64,000 nucleotides of DNA. Source: Actinomycetota bacterium. GTDB taxonomy: Bacteria > Actinomycetota > Acidimicrobiia > Spongiisociales > UBA4744. Shown one piece after another: positions 8,246 to 18,127 of this stretch. Where the stretch lies: positions 1 through 64,000 of the forward strand of contig JAADGS010000063.1 of assembly GCA_013152275.1 (NCBI GenBank), written 5' to 3'. The notes under the pieces were generated by a model. It saw only the letters and a program-made list of their open reading frames with translations, was not told the origin of the DNA and ran no database searches. Each line of letters begins with the position of its first letter. Positions within the stretch are counted from its first letter, which is position 1. A program made the position numbers and the translations under genes.

Positions 8246-9406
8246 TCACTTGTGTGCGATCAACACCCGGAAGTCGCCCAGACCGCGAGGATGCATGAGT
8301 GTCTCCGCGTTCGTCCGATCGGACCGCACTTTCAAGCGTTCCATGGGGTCACCGTCGCGAGCGAGGGCCAGTTCCTGTTCCCGCAGTCCGCGGACACGGT
8401 CGGCCAGACCGAGGGAAGCCAGGAACTCGTCCTGACGGTGCATCTCGGCCGAGGCTCCGGCAGCTTCGGCGACGGCCAGGAGTGCGCTGAAGTTCACATC
8501 GGCCGTGATATCGGTCTCACCCGGCTCTGCCAACGGATCGGGGCCGAGATGGTGCGCTCGGTAGGTGCGCAGCGTGCCTTCGGCACGACGGTGCTCCAAC
8601 TTCTCGGCGGTCTCGCCATAGTCGACCACCACGACTGCTCCCCACACCAGCGCGTCGAGAGCCCGGCGGAGCCACTCGGATGCGGCAAGCTGCACCTCGA
8701 CACGTCCCCCTTCTGGACAGGGCAGACCGAACCGATTCGCCCATGCGGTCACTTCCGGGCGCGCCGGATGTGGAACCGGCACGAGACGACCGTCCTCGAC
8801 ACCGACCCAACGCTCCTCCCACGTCTCGCCCTTGCGAACGGCGATGGAGACAGGCAGGTTGTCGAGCAGCTCATTGGCGATGATGACACCCGAGAACGGC
8901 GCAGGGATCTCGTCGAGGGATGAGACGATGTCCTGTCCGGGGAGTATCTCCCCGAGAGCCGCCCGGGCCGCCACGGAAGCCTCCACCGCCCACGCATCTA
9001 CAGGATGCTCGAGCGAGGCGAGGAGCGGTCTCAGAAGGGAGCCGGAGCCGGCGCCGACCTCGACGAGGATGTGCCCGCCTCCAGCCGCCCCGGCTCCACA
9101 CCTGCCCCCATCGCCGCCGGTTCGTTCCTCGCCGGGGCCTCTTCCCTCCGAGGGGGAAGAGAAGATCCGGTCGACGAACTTGGCGAGCGTCTCGCCGAAC
9201 AGGGGGCTCACCTCCGGGCTCGTCAGGAAGTCGCCTTCCTTGGTCGACCGCAGCTTCCCGGAGCCGAAGAAACCGTCCTCAGGGTCGTAGAGGGCGATCG
9301 CCTGGAACTCCTCGAACGGCATCGGGCCTTCCTGACGGATCTGTTCGATCAGTTGATCCCGCAACGGCCGACGCCCCGAATCAGTCCTCACGACCGATCG
9401 AACCAT
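8246..9406 (-). CDS. MidA/NDUFAF7-family SAM-dependent methyltransferase
   Basis: A 386-residue class I methyltransferase of the MidA (DUF185, NDUFAF7) family. The family N-terminal signature appears as YDPEDGFFG and EGDFLTSPEVSPLFGE. The SAM-binding motif is VEVGAGSGSLLRPL, and the family motif ANELLDNLPV follows. In eukaryotes the homologue methylates an arginine of the 49-kDa subunit of complex I and is needed for assembly; the bacterial role is less clear. Here the gene lies upstream of the same-strand region that follows the nuo operon (glgB intervenes), so a complex I link is attractive but inferred. A Gly-rich, low-complexity insertion sits before the SAM motif. Confidence 0.88.
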   Translation of the reverse strand: MVRSVVRTDSGRRPLRDQLIEQIRQEGPMPFEEFQAIALYDPEDGFFGSGKLRSTKEGDFLTSPEVSPLFGETLAKFVDRIFSSPSEGRGPGEERTGGDGGRCGAGAAGGGHILVEVGAGSGSLLRPLLASLEHPVDAWAVEASVAARAALGEILPGQDIVSSLDEIPAPFSGVIIANELLDNLPVSIAVRKGETWEERWVGVEDGRLVPVPHPARPEVTAWANRFGLPCPEGGRVEVQLAASEWLRRALDALVWGAVVVVDYGETAEKLEHRRAEGTLRTYRAHHLGPDPLAEPGETDITADVNFSALLAVAEAAGASAEMHRQDEFLASLGLADRVRGLREQELALARDGDPMERLKVRSDRTNAETLMHPRGLGDFRVLIAHK

Positions 9407-9515
9407 GCAGCCTCGTGAACGTTGCCGCCGTATGTAACGAAACCGCGTTTCTCCACAAGACGGAGTATCCCATCAGATCGGCACAGATTGAGCGGCTCTC
9501 CTCCTCGCACCGGCA

Positions 9516-11396
9516 TCACCCGGCATGCTTCAGAAAGACCGCGCCGAGGGGAGGTACGGTGACGTTGACCGAGAACGGCCTGCCGTGTGAGGGAGAGTCA
9601 TGAGCCTCGATTCCCCCGAGGTTACCCATGCCCGAGCCGCCGTACACGGCTGCGTCACTGTTGAGGATCTCGGTCCACACACCGTCTCGCGGCACTCCCA
9701 ACCGGTAGTTGTAGCGTGGCACCGGTGTGTAGTTCATCACCACGAGCACCATGTCGTCGGGACCTTTGCGAAGATAGGCCAGGACACTCGATCCCGGATC
9801 GTTCGCCTCGACCCACTCGAACCCCGCCGGGTCGCAGTCCATCTCGTGCAACGCCGGTTCCTCGCGGTACAGGCGCGCCAGGTCGGCCACCAGACTGCGC
9901 ACCCCGCGGTGGGGCTCCCACTCGAGCAGGCTCCAGTCCACGCTCGCGTCGTGATCCCACTCGGACCACTGGGCGATCTCCCCGCCCATGAACAGCAGCT
10001 TCTTGCCGGGCTGACCGAACATCGAGGAGAACAGCAGGCGCAGGTTGGCGAACTTGCGCCAGTCGTCACCGGGCATCTTGCCGATCAGCGATCCCTTCCC
10101 GTGCACGACCTCGTCGTGGGACAGCGGCAGGATGTAGCTCTCGGTGAACGCGTACAAGCCTCGAAAGGTCAGCTCGTTGTGATGGAACCGACGGTAGATG
10201 GGATCCAGCGAGAAGTAGGCGAGCGTGTCGTGCATCCAGCCCATGTCCCATTTGAACCCGAACCCGAGGCCGCCCAGGTAGGTGGGGCGGGACACCATCG
10301 GCCAGGCGGTCGACTCCTCGGCGAATGTCTGCACGTCCGGATACGCCCCGTACACCTCCTCGTTGAAGCGGCGCAGGAAGTCGATCGCCTCGAGGTTCTC
10401 GTTGCCACCGTACCGATTCGGAATCCACTCGCCCTCTTTGCGTGAGTAGTCGAGATAGAGCATCGAGGCGACCGCGTCGACCCTGATGCCGTCGGCGTGG
10501 TAGCGGTCGAGCCAGGACAGCGCAGATGAGAGGAGGAACGAGCGAACCTCATTCCGTCCGTGGTTGAACACATAGCTGCCCCAGTCGGGATGGAAGCCCT
10601 GACGGGGATCGGCATGCTCGTACAGGTGGGTGCCGTCGAAGAGGCCCAGTCCATGCTCGTCGGTGGCGAAGTGTGAAGGCACCCAGTCCAGGATCACCCC
10701 GATACCGGCCTGGTGAAGCGTGTCGACGAGGAACATGAAGTCCTGCGGTGTCCCGAAACGCGATGTCGGCGAGAAGTAGCCGGTGGTCTGGTAGCCCCAC
10801 GAGCCGCCGAACGGATGCTCCATCACGGGAAGGAACTCGACATGGGTGAACTCGAGTTCCCGCACGTACTCGGCGAGCAGCGGTGCCATCTCCCGGTAGC
10901 CGAGTGTGCCGCCATCCCCGCCCTTGCGCCAGGAACCGAGGTGCACCTCGTAGATGGCGATCGGACCGTCGGCACGGTTGTGGTCGCCCCGCGAGGCCAT
11001 CCAGTCACCGTCCTCCCACTCGTAGTCGAGATCCCACACGACCGAGGCGGATCGAGGCGGTATCTCCGCGTAGGTTGCGTACGGATCCGCCTTGTACACC
11101 TCGTTGCCCGAATCTCGATTCCGAACCAGGTACTTGTACGTCTGGCCCTTCTCGACACCCGGTACGAACCCTGCCCAGATGCCGGAGTCGCCTTGGGGCT
11201 CCAGCGGGTTGGCCGTTTCGTCGTAGTCGTTGAAGTCACCGGCCACCGACACATAGCCGGCGTCGGGAGCCCACACCGCGAAACGACAGCCGTCATCGAC
11301 CAGGTGCGCGCCCAGCTTCTCGTACAGGCGCGTGTGGGACCCTTCGTTGAAGAGGTAAAGATCGTCGGCAGTCAAGTCTTCGGGTTTGGCACTCAT
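9516..11396 (-). CDS. glgB: 1,4-alpha-glucan branching enzyme (GH13)
   Basis: A 626-residue glycogen branching enzyme that cuts alpha-1,4 chains and reattaches them as alpha-1,6 branches. The N-terminal CBM48-like domain (about residues 30-130) is followed by the GH13 barrel. The nucleophile Asp307 lies in [10 protein letters not shown], the acid/base Glu in AEEST (about 360), and the third acidic residue in [11 protein letters not shown]. The C-terminal all-beta domain is present. At 626 residues it matches the shorter GlgB type without the extra N-terminal module. ATG at 11396 is the only sensible start. No other glycogen genes are in the window. Confidence 0.93.
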   Translation of the reverse strand: MSAKPEDLTADDLYLFNEGSHTRLYEKLGAHLVDDGCRFAVWAPDAGYVSVAGDFNDYDETANPLEPQGDSGIWAGFVPGVEKGQTYKYLVRNRDSGNEVYKADPYATYAEIPPRSASVVWDLDYEWEDGDWMASRGDHNRADGPIAIYEVHLGSWRKGGDGGTLGYREMAPLLAEYVRELEFTHVEFLPVMEHPFGGSWGYQTTGYFSPTSRFGTPQDFMFLVDTLHQAGIGVILDWVPSHFATDEHGLGLFDGTHLYEHADPRQGFHPDWGSYVFNHGRNEVRSFLLSSALSWLDRYHADGIRVDAVASMLYLDYSRKEGEWIPNRYGGNENLEAIDFLRRFNEEVYGAYPDVQTFAEESTAWPMVSRPTYLGGLGFGFKWDMGWMHDTLAYFSLDPIYRRFHHNELTFRGLYAFTESYILPLSHDEVVHGKGSLIGKMPGDDWRKFANLRLLFSSMFGQPGKKLLFMGGEIAQWSEWDHDASVDWSLLEWEPHRGVRSLVADLARLYREEPALHEMDCDPAGFEWVEANDPGSSVLAYLRKGPDDMVLVVMNYTPVPRYNYRLGVPRDGVWTEILNSDAAVYGGSGMGNLGGIEAHDSPSHGRPFSVNVTVPPLGAVFLKHAG

Positions 11397-11417
11397 GCCG
11401 CCAGCCTAGGCTCCCGC

Positions 11418-11464
11418 TTCTCGTGACGCCTCGCGGGAATAATCCCTGTCAAACGTCACGAGAA
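11418..11464 (-). terminator. Nested stem-loop after the nuo operon
   Basis: Outer arms TTCTCGTGACG and CGTCACGAGAA (11 bp, perfect) enclose a smaller stem GGGA/TCCC around ATAA. It begins 8 nt past the nuoN stop codon and lies before glgB. It has the same nested architecture as the tandem elements at 2485-2592, but a different sequence. It most likely terminates the nuo transcript. Confidence 0.65.
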
Positions 11465-11471
11465 CGGGGAA

Positions 11472-12959
11472 TTAGAAGCCGCCGGCCAGAACTTTCGTCG
11501 CATCCGAGAAGAACGTCACGATGCCCGGGACCGCACCGGCGACCAGCACGACCGCTGCGGTGATCCCCAGCGCCAGGCTCAACGCCATCGAGGTCGGGCG
11601 CTCCCGGATCTCGGCCTCGGGAACCGTCGCCGGGACCGGATCCATCCACATCGCCTTCACGACCCGTGCGTAGTAGTAGATCGCCACCACCGAGTTGAGT
11701 GCTGCAATCACTGCAAGCGCGACCGCCCAACCGCTCCCCGCGGTCAACGCGACCCGGAACATCACGAACTTGGCGAACCATCCGGCGAGCGGCGGGATCC
11801 CCGCCAGGCCGAAGAAGAACACGACGCCGAGAGAGGCGAGGCCCGGAGCGTAGGTGGCCATCCCCGCCCACCCGTCGATATCCCCCGACCCGGCCTTGCG
11901 GGAGCCGGCGATCACGAGGGCAAAGGCGCCCAGGTTCATGAACGCGTAGATCACCAGATAGGTCACGGTGGCGGCCACGGCGTCCCCGAGGCCCTCGGGT
12001 CCCACGTAGGGCGCGACCACGAACGGGACCAGCATGAACCCTGCGTGGGAGATCGACGAGTACGCGAGCATCCGGACGATGTTGTCCTGTTTGAGCGCCG
12101 ACAGGTTGGCGAGCGTCATCGACAGCGCCGCCATCACCCACACCATCGGCGCCCACACCGCCGAGGCCGGGCCGAATGCCCGGTACGCGATCGCCATCAG
12201 CGCAACGAACCCGGCCGTCTTCGAGCTCACCGACAGGTACGCGGCAATCGGAATGGGTGCACCCTCGTAGGTGTCCGGTGCCCAAAAGTGAAACGGCACC
12301 GCCGACACCTTGAACCCGATCCCGGCAAGGATGAACAGCACCGCCATGATGAATGCCGGCTCATGCACGAGACCCCCGGCCGCGGCGGCGATCCGATCGT
12401 ACGTGAGGGCCCCGGTGAGACCGTACACGAACGAAGACCCGTAGAGCAGCAGCGCAGACGCGAGGACACCCAGCAGGTAGTACTTGAGGGCAGCCTCATT
12501 CGACTTCAGATCGCCCTTACGGAACCCGGACAACACGTACATGGGAGTGGCCACCAGCTCGATCCCGATGAACAGGCTGATCAGATCCCGGCCGGACGCA
12601 AGCACCAGCGAACCGAGAATCGACAGCAACAGCAGGAAGTAGTACTCGCCTTCGTAGTAGCGGTCCGATTCCACGTACGAGAACGACATCAGCAACACGA
12701 CGTAGCCCGCCATGAGGAACACACCCTTCATGACGAGTGCGAATGGATCGACGACATAGCTGCCGTCGAACAGGACCCTGACCCCGACCGGGGACAACGC
12801 CATCACGACCAACGGCACCGCAGCGAGCGTCGTTCCGATCACCGCGATGATGGCGGCCCAGAACTTGCGTTCCTTCGACAGCCACAAGTCGGCAAGCAGC
12901 ACCACCATGGCGGTGGCCGCAATGATGATCTCGGGCGCCAGTGCCAGGTAGTCGATCAC
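11472..12959 (-). CDS. nuoN: NADH-quinone oxidoreductase subunit N
   Basis: A 495-residue antiporter-like membrane subunit of complex I (ND2 homologue) with about 14 transmembrane segments. The conserved proton-channel Lys in the broken helix region (GFKVSAVPFHFWAPD) and the Glu in FIGIELVATPMYVL are visible. The GTG start at 12959 is 3 nt from the nuoM stop. It is the last gene of the 11-gene nuo operon and is followed by a nested stem-loop. The subunit moves protons across the cytoplasmic membrane when electrons pass through the peripheral arm. Confidence 0.95.
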   Translation of the reverse strand: MIDYLALAPEIIIAATAMVVLLADLWLSKERKFWAAIIAVIGTTLAAVPLVVMALSPVGVRVLFDGSYVVDPFALVMKGVFLMAGYVVLLMSFSYVESDRYYEGEYYFLLLLSILGSLVLASGRDLISLFIGIELVATPMYVLSGFRKGDLKSNEAALKYYLLGVLASALLLYGSSFVYGLTGALTYDRIAAAAGGLVHEPAFIMAVLFILAGIGFKVSAVPFHFWAPDTYEGAPIPIAAYLSVSSKTAGFVALMAIAYRAFGPASAVWAPMVWVMAALSMTLANLSALKQDNIVRMLAYSSISHAGFMLVPFVVAPYVGPEGLGDAVAATVTYLVIYAFMNLGAFALVIAGSRKAGSGDIDGWAGMATYAPGLASLGVVFFFGLAGIPPLAGWFAKFVMFRVALTAGSGWAVALAVIAALNSVVAIYYYARVVKAMWMDPVPATVPEAEIRERPTSMALSLALGITAAVVLVAGAVPGIVTFFSDATKVLAGGF

Positions 12960-12962
12960 CCG

Positions 12963-14525
12963 TCAGCCCCCAAACGCCTTGGTCACCAGCGCCACGACGG
13001 CGCCGTTGGTTGCCCCGAACACCAACCGGGGGAACACGCCGATGGCCACGACGAACACCATGAGTGGCACCCATGCGCTCAGCTCGTAAGGATCGGCATC
13101 GACCAGTGCATGGCCTTCCCATTCGGCACTCGGCTCACCGAGGTTCACCCGTTGCAGCATCCACAGCATGTATCCGGCCGTCAGCACGGTGCCGATCGCG
13201 CCGAGCACCATCGCCGTACGGAATACGCCCAGGCTCAGACCTGCCGCCGGGTTGTACGATCCGACCAGCGACAGGAACTCGCCCCAGAAGCCTGCGAGGC
13301 CGGGCAGACCCAGCGAGGCGATCGCGGCAAAGCCGAGGATGGCGCCCATCTTCGGCATCAGCTTCTGGTTGCCGCCCAGTCGGGCCATATCTCGTGTGTG
13401 ATAGCGGTGCGCCATCGACCCCGCCACGAAGAACAGCAGGCCCGTGATCAACCCGTGAGCGACCATCCCGATCACCGCCGCGTTGATGCCCACCACCGTG
13501 AGCGTCGAGATGCCCAGCATGACAAACCCCATGTGACCGACCGACGAGAACGCGATCAGCCGTTTCATGTCCGACTGAGCCAGACAGGCGAGCGCTCCAT
13601 AGATGATCCCGATCACCGCCAGGACCGCAATGGCAGGCGCCCAGTGCCGCGCCTCCTGGGGAAGGATCGGCAGGCTGATCCGAATGAACCCGTACGAGCC
13701 GAGTTTCAGCAGGATTCCGGCCAACAGCACGGAACCCACCGTCGGTGCGGCCGTGTGGGCATCCGGAAGCCAGGTGTGCAGCGGCCACATCGGCACCTTC
13801 ACCGCAAACCCGAGGAACAGGGCCCCGAAGACGAGGAACGCGAACGTGCCGCCGAATGCGCCTGACGTGCCGAGGTCGATCAGCTTCGGAATGTCGAACG
13901 TTCGGACGAAGGGCGCGGAGGCGCCGGAGCGGTAGTAGAGCGCCAGGAATCCCAGCAGCATGAACGCAGACCCGAACAAGGTGAACACGAAGAACTTGAT
14001 CGCGGCGTAAAGACGTGTCTCCGCCTCGATCTTGAACCCGGGAACCTTCATCTTCGTCTTGTCGCCCCAGATACCGATCATGAAGTACATCGGGAGGAGC
14101 ACCAGCTCGAAGAACACGAAGAACAGCACCAGGTCGAGAGCAACGAACGTTCCGTTCATCGCCGTGCCCAGGATCAGGATGAGGGCCATGAACGCCTTCG
14201 GGTTGTACGGCTCCGGCCAATGGTTGAACGTGTAGATCACCGCCAGCATCGTGAGCACGACCGACAGGGCCAGCATCGGCAACGAGATCCCGTCGACGCC
14301 GATGTGGTACCGGGCGTTGATCGAGACGATCCACGGAAGATTCGTGCCGAACTGGAATGCGGAAGATCCTGCGCCGTAGTTGAAGCGGGCGATCATCACG
14401 GCGGCGAGCACGACGGGCAGTGCGGTGAACGTCAACCCGAGCCCCTTGACAGCGGCCAGGTTCTTCTTCGAGGTGAGCATCACCGCCAGTGCTCCTGCCA
14501 GCGGCAAGAACACGACAAGCCCCAT
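12963..14525 (-). CDS. nuoM: NADH-quinone oxidoreductase subunit M
   Basis: A 520-residue antiporter-like complex I subunit (ND4 homologue), about 14 transmembrane segments. Typical motifs are FFFELVLLPMYFMIG-like (seen as FVFFELVLLPMYFMIG), KVPMWPLHTWLPDAH and FSSVGHMGFVMLG. These contain the conserved Glu and Lys residues of the proton path. It starts with ATG at 14525, 32 nt after the nuoL stop. Length is standard. Confidence 0.96.
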   Translation of the reverse strand: MGLVVFLPLAGALAVMLTSKKNLAAVKGLGLTFTALPVVLAAVMIARFNYGAGSSAFQFGTNLPWIVSINARYHIGVDGISLPMLALSVVLTMLAVIYTFNHWPEPYNPKAFMALILILGTAMNGTFVALDLVLFFVFFELVLLPMYFMIGIWGDKTKMKVPGFKIEAETRLYAAIKFFVFTLFGSAFMLLGFLALYYRSGASAPFVRTFDIPKLIDLGTSGAFGGTFAFLVFGALFLGFAVKVPMWPLHTWLPDAHTAAPTVGSVLLAGILLKLGSYGFIRISLPILPQEARHWAPAIAVLAVIGIIYGALACLAQSDMKRLIAFSSVGHMGFVMLGISTLTVVGINAAVIGMVAHGLITGLLFFVAGSMAHRYHTRDMARLGGNQKLMPKMGAILGFAAIASLGLPGLAGFWGEFLSLVGSYNPAAGLSLGVFRTAMVLGAIGTVLTAGYMLWMLQRVNLGEPSAEWEGHALVDADPYELSAWVPLMVFVVAIGVFPRLVFGATNGAVVALVTKAFGG

Positions 14526-14557
14526 CCGTTATCGAACCATGCCATCTGTCCATCCTC

Positions 14558-16567
14558 CTAGGTGAATATCACGATTGCGATCACCAGTAGCGCCACACCG
14601 ACAAGCGTCATGGCGGCGTACTGCTGCACCTTCCCGGTCTGCAACCGTCGTACCCGCCCGCCCGCCGAGCCGGTGACGATCGCTGCGGTGTTCACCGCCA
14701 GGTCGATGCCCTTCTGGTCGAGGTCCCCGTACACGAAACGGGAGATCAGGCGGGCGAGAACGCCTGCGCCGTTGACGACCCCGTCGATGATGTACGAGTT
14801 GCTCCAGTCGACTGCTCTGGCGATCGGCCCCTTGATCGGGTTGACCAGCATCGCCAGGTACAAGTCGTCGAGGTAGTACTTGTGCTCCAGGAACGGCCAC
14901 AGTACCGGGATTCGCACCCGATCCCGCGCGACCTGCGTGTCCGCATCCGCGTAGTAGAAGAAGTAGGCGATGATCAGACCCGCCAGCGCAAAACCCAGCC
15001 CGGTGAGCATCACCGGCACATCGAACGCCTCCGGTGCAAACGAGGGGAAGGTGATGGCTCGCACGCCCACCCACTCGTGGAACCCCTCGTAGATGCCGGG
15101 GATGTTCACCCATCCTGCGACGAGCGCGGCGACTCCCAGGATCGCCATGGGAACAGCCATGACCGCCGGGGATTCGTGAACATGCGCGTCGCCCTTGTAC
15201 GTGCCGAAGAACGTGAGGAACATGGCGCGCCCCATGTAGAAGGCAGTGATGAACGCCCCCAGGATCCCTACCCACATGGCAGCCCGATATCCGTTCTGAC
15301 CGAGCGTCGCCAAGATCTCGTCTTTGGAGAAGAACCCGGCGAACGGGATGATGGCCACGAGAGCGAGCGTGGCCGAGGTGAACGACCAGAACGTCACCGG
15401 CATCTTCTTGCGCAAACCCCCCATATCGCTCATGTTGTTGGAGTGCACCGCGTGGATCACCGAGCCTGCGGTGAGGAACAACAGACCCTTGAAGAAGGCG
15501 TGGGTCCACAGATGGAACAGCCCGGCCGTGTACCCGCCGGCGCCGAGTGCTGCCACCATGTAGCCCAGTTGGCTCACCGTGGAATAGGCGAGGACGCGCT
15601 TCAGGTCGTCCTGGACGATCGCCAGCAGCCCAGCGATGAGGAGGGTGATGGTACCGATCACGACGATCAGTACCCTCATGTCGGCGGCCATCCCGGCATA
15701 CAGGGGGTACATGCGGGCGATGAGGTACACGCCGGCGGTCACCATGGTGGCCGCATGCATCAGTGACGACACCGGCGTCGGCCCCGCCATCGCATCCGGC
15801 AGCCAGACGTGGAACGGGAACTGGGCGCTCTTGCCCATCGCCCCGATGAACAACAGCACGCCACCGAGCACCGCGACCGGTCGCAGAACGGCGGCGTTCG
15901 CCGTGGCCGCGTCGAGGATGCTCGAATAGCGGAACGAACCGACGGCAGTCCCGAGGATGATCGCCCCGATGATCAGGCCGATGTCGGCGACCTTGTTCGT
16001 ATAGAAAGCCTTCATGCCGGCAGAGGAGTTCTCTTTCTGCTCCCAGTAGTGGCCGATCAACAGATAGGAGGCAATCCCGACGCCCTCCCATCCGACGATC
16101 AGCTGGATGAGGTTCGGGGCCGACACGAGTACGAGCATCGACCCGGCGAAGAACGTGAATGCGGCAAAGAACCATGTCACACGCACGTCGCCCTTCATAT
16201 ACCCGAGGGCGTACGTAAAGACCAGGAATGACAGGGTCCCGACGACGAAGTACATCATCGTCGAAAGCCCGTCGACGACCCATCCCCACTCGACGGTGAC
16301 GCTGCCGATCTGTGCCACCTGGATGCTGTGTTCGTAGACGACTCCCTGGGTGATGTTGAGGATCAACAGCACCGCGGCGTAGACGAACACGAATCCCATC
16401 GCACCGACGGCGATCTCGCCGCCTTCGCGCGGCATGCGCTTGCCGAAGAAGATGATCGCAAGCATGGCGGCAAACGGAACGACGACGATCAGCCATGCCC
16501 ACTGTGCGAGCCATCCGCCGGTGGTTGCGTGGACGATCTCTTCAGAAGCGAGGATCTGGGGTATCAC
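14558..16567 (-). CDS. nuoL: NADH-quinone oxidoreductase subunit L
   Basis: A 669-residue antiporter-like complex I subunit (ND5 homologue) with the long C-terminal lateral helix region. Signature segments include GWEGVGIASYLLIG, KSAQFPFHVWLPDAMAGPT and LAYSTVSQLGYM. It starts with GTG at 16567, 4 nt after the nuoK stop. The C terminus is shorter after the last helix than in some NuoL proteins but within range. It forms the distal proton pump module with NuoM and NuoN. Confidence 0.96.
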   Translation of the reverse strand: MIPQILASEEIVHATTGGWLAQWAWLIVVVPFAAMLAIIFFGKRMPREGGEIAVGAMGFVFVYAAVLLILNITQGVVYEHSIQVAQIGSVTVEWGWVVDGLSTMMYFVVGTLSFLVFTYALGYMKGDVRVTWFFAAFTFFAGSMLVLVSAPNLIQLIVGWEGVGIASYLLIGHYWEQKENSSAGMKAFYTNKVADIGLIIGAIILGTAVGSFRYSSILDAATANAAVLRPVAVLGGVLLFIGAMGKSAQFPFHVWLPDAMAGPTPVSSLMHAATMVTAGVYLIARMYPLYAGMAADMRVLIVVIGTITLLIAGLLAIVQDDLKRVLAYSTVSQLGYMVAALGAGGYTAGLFHLWTHAFFKGLLFLTAGSVIHAVHSNNMSDMGGLRKKMPVTFWSFTSATLALVAIIPFAGFFSKDEILATLGQNGYRAAMWVGILGAFITAFYMGRAMFLTFFGTYKGDAHVHESPAVMAVPMAILGVAALVAGWVNIPGIYEGFHEWVGVRAITFPSFAPEAFDVPVMLTGLGFALAGLIIAYFFYYADADTQVARDRVRIPVLWPFLEHKYYLDDLYLAMLVNPIKGPIARAVDWSNSYIIDGVVNGAGVLARLISRFVYGDLDQKGIDLAVNTAAIVTGSAGGRVRRLQTGKVQQYAAMTLVGVALLVIAIVIFT

Positions 16568-16571
16568 GGCG

Positions 16572-16877
16572 TCACCACCTCATCAGATCGAGCTCGTCTA
16601 CGTTCGCAGAACGTCGATTCCGGAAGATGAGCAGCACGATGGCAAGACCGATGCCGACCTCGGCGGCAGCCACGCTGATCACGAAGATCGCGAACACCTG
16701 GCCTCCGGCGAACGACGTGCGCAACGCGGCTTCGAAGGCGATGAGGTTGAGGTTGACGGCGTTGAGCATCAACTCGATCGCCAGCAGGACCATGACGGCG
16801 TTGCGGCGGATCAACAGGCCATACACTCCAAGCGAGAACATCAGCGCACCGAGGATCAGGTACTGGACGAGGGTCAT
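16572..16877 (-). CDS. nuoK: NADH-quinone oxidoreductase subunit K
   Basis: A 101-residue subunit (ND4L homologue) with three transmembrane helices and the two conserved membrane Glu residues, in LLAIELMLNAVNLN and in AAAEVGIGLAIV. ATG at 16877 (MTLVQYLILG) is the family start; a longer frame upstream is not needed. A 70-nt gap separates it from nuoJ, which is wide for this operon. Confidence 0.94.
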   Translation of the reverse strand: MTLVQYLILGALMFSLGVYGLLIRRNAVMVLLAIELMLNAVNLNLIAFEAALRTSFAGGQVFAIFVISVAAAEVGIGLAIVLLIFRNRRSANVDELDLMRW

Positions 16878-16947
16878 TCGTGTCCTCCCGTCGGACGGCC
16901 GCGATGTTCGGCACTCGGCACCTCGTGCCCGGGGGATGTCGGCCGTG

Positions 16948-17499
16948 TCATGTCGTCTCCCCTTCATCGGCTTCGTCATCCGCAGGCGACTCGTCGGCCC
17001 GAGCGAGTGTGATCCCGCCGATGAGGGCTGCCAACAGGACGAACGAGACGACCTCGAACGGGAGAACGAAGCGACTCATCAACTGGTTGCCGATGAGCTC
17101 CGTTGCCGTCCCGGTGCCGACTTTGCTCACCATCCGACCTCCGAACGCCGAGATGGACGAGAACGCCATCACGGCGAACGTCAGCAGAGCTGCCGTGGCG
17201 GCCAAACCTTTGCGGGGGTTGTCGACTTCGGCTTTCGGGCCGGTCGGAGCCCTGGTGATCATGATGCCGAACAGGAAGAGCACGATTACGGCACCGATAT
17301 AGACGAGCACGAGCACCCAGGCAACGAACTGCGCGCCGAGCACGAGGAACAGCCCGGCCGTGCCGGCGAGTGCGGCGACGAGGAACAGCGCCGCATGCAC
17401 GATATTGGTCGCCGTCACGACCCGCAGGGCAGAGACGGCGATGAACACCGCCAGCACGAGGAACCACCAGTTGGAAGCTTCTGCGAACCAGCCGTCCAT
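16948..17499 (-). CDS. nuoJ: NADH-quinone oxidoreductase subunit J
   Basis: A 183-residue subunit (ND6 homologue) with five transmembrane helices. The conserved VYIGAVIVLFLFGIMI-type third helix with its pi-bulge region is present (LVYIGAVIVLFLFGIMI). The acidic C-terminal tail ends DEADEGETT. ATG at 17499 overlaps the nuoI stop (TGATG). Confidence 0.94.
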   Translation of the reverse strand: MDGWFAEASNWWFLVLAVFIAVSALRVVTATNIVHAALFLVAALAGTAGLFLVLGAQFVAWVLVLVYIGAVIVLFLFGIMITRAPTGPKAEVDNPRKGLAATAALLTFAVMAFSSISAFGGRMVSKVGTGTATELIGNQLMSRFVLPFEVVSFVLLAALIGGITLARADESPADDEADEGETT

Positions 17500-17963
17500 C
17501 ACTTCTCCTCCAACGCCGGAGGCTCCGGCACCGTTGCGAGCCACTCGCCCAACTTGGCCTTGTCGTGCAGCAGCGACTGCATGTCGTACTCGCCGTATTC
17601 GTACTCGGGGCTCCAGAACAGAGCGTCGAAAGGGCACACTTCGACACAGATCCCGCAGTACATGCACAGTGCGTAGTCGATGTCGAAGCGGTCGAGAACC
17701 GCACGACTGCGCGGGCGGCCGCCCGGCCTGCTCGGCGGCTTCTCCTCCTTGTGCCCTTCGATGTAGATGCACCAGTCCGGGCAGTTGCGGGCGCACAGCA
17801 TGCAGACCGTGCACGCTTCCTCATCGAGTGCGATGACGCCGCGGGCCCTCGTCACCGGGACTTCTTTCTCGTCCGGATACATCACCGTGACGGGCTTCGT
17901 GAACATGGTGCTGAAGGTCACCCAAAGACCTTTGAGAAGTCCCTTGCCGGTGTAGAGCGCCAT
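17499..17963 (-). CDS. nuoI: NADH-quinone oxidoreductase subunit I (2x[4Fe-4S])
   Basis: A 154-residue ferredoxin-like subunit (TYKY homologue) that carries clusters N6a and N6b. Two CxxCxxCxxxCP motifs are visible, [12 protein letters not shown] and [12 protein letters not shown]. An amphipathic N-terminal segment ([17 protein letters not shown]) lies on the membrane. ATG at 17963 is the family start. The 164-nt gap to nuoH upstream is the longest inside the operon and shows no other gene. Confidence 0.95.
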   Translation of the reverse strand: MALYTGKGLLKGLWVTFSTMFTKPVTVMYPDEKEVPVTRARGVIALDEEACTVCMLCARNCPDWCIYIEGHKEEKPPSRPGGRPRSRAVLDRFDIDYALCMYCGICVEVCPFDALFWSPEYEYGEYDMQSLLHDKAKLGEWLATVPEPPALEEK

Positions 17964-18127
17964 CAGTGCCCCATCCCGTGGGTAGCGTGCGGACGGCACC
18001 GAGCCGTCGGTGTCGAAGGCGAGGACGCGGGAAGAAGACGTATCCGGCGCGGTGCTCGAAGGACGAGGGTGAAGCATCCGGCGTCGATGGCCTGCGGAAC
18101 GTGGGCGATGCGTGCGAATCGGCGCAT

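Noticed and set aside
12045-13865. A 606-codon plus-strand frame across nuoN and nuoM
   Set aside because: It is a shadow of two intact complex I genes, with low-complexity His/Gln/Arg/Asp composition and no recognisable motif.
14529-16514. A 661-codon minus-strand frame overlapping nuoL
   Set aside because: It is nuoL read in another frame; the NuoL frame has all family motifs.
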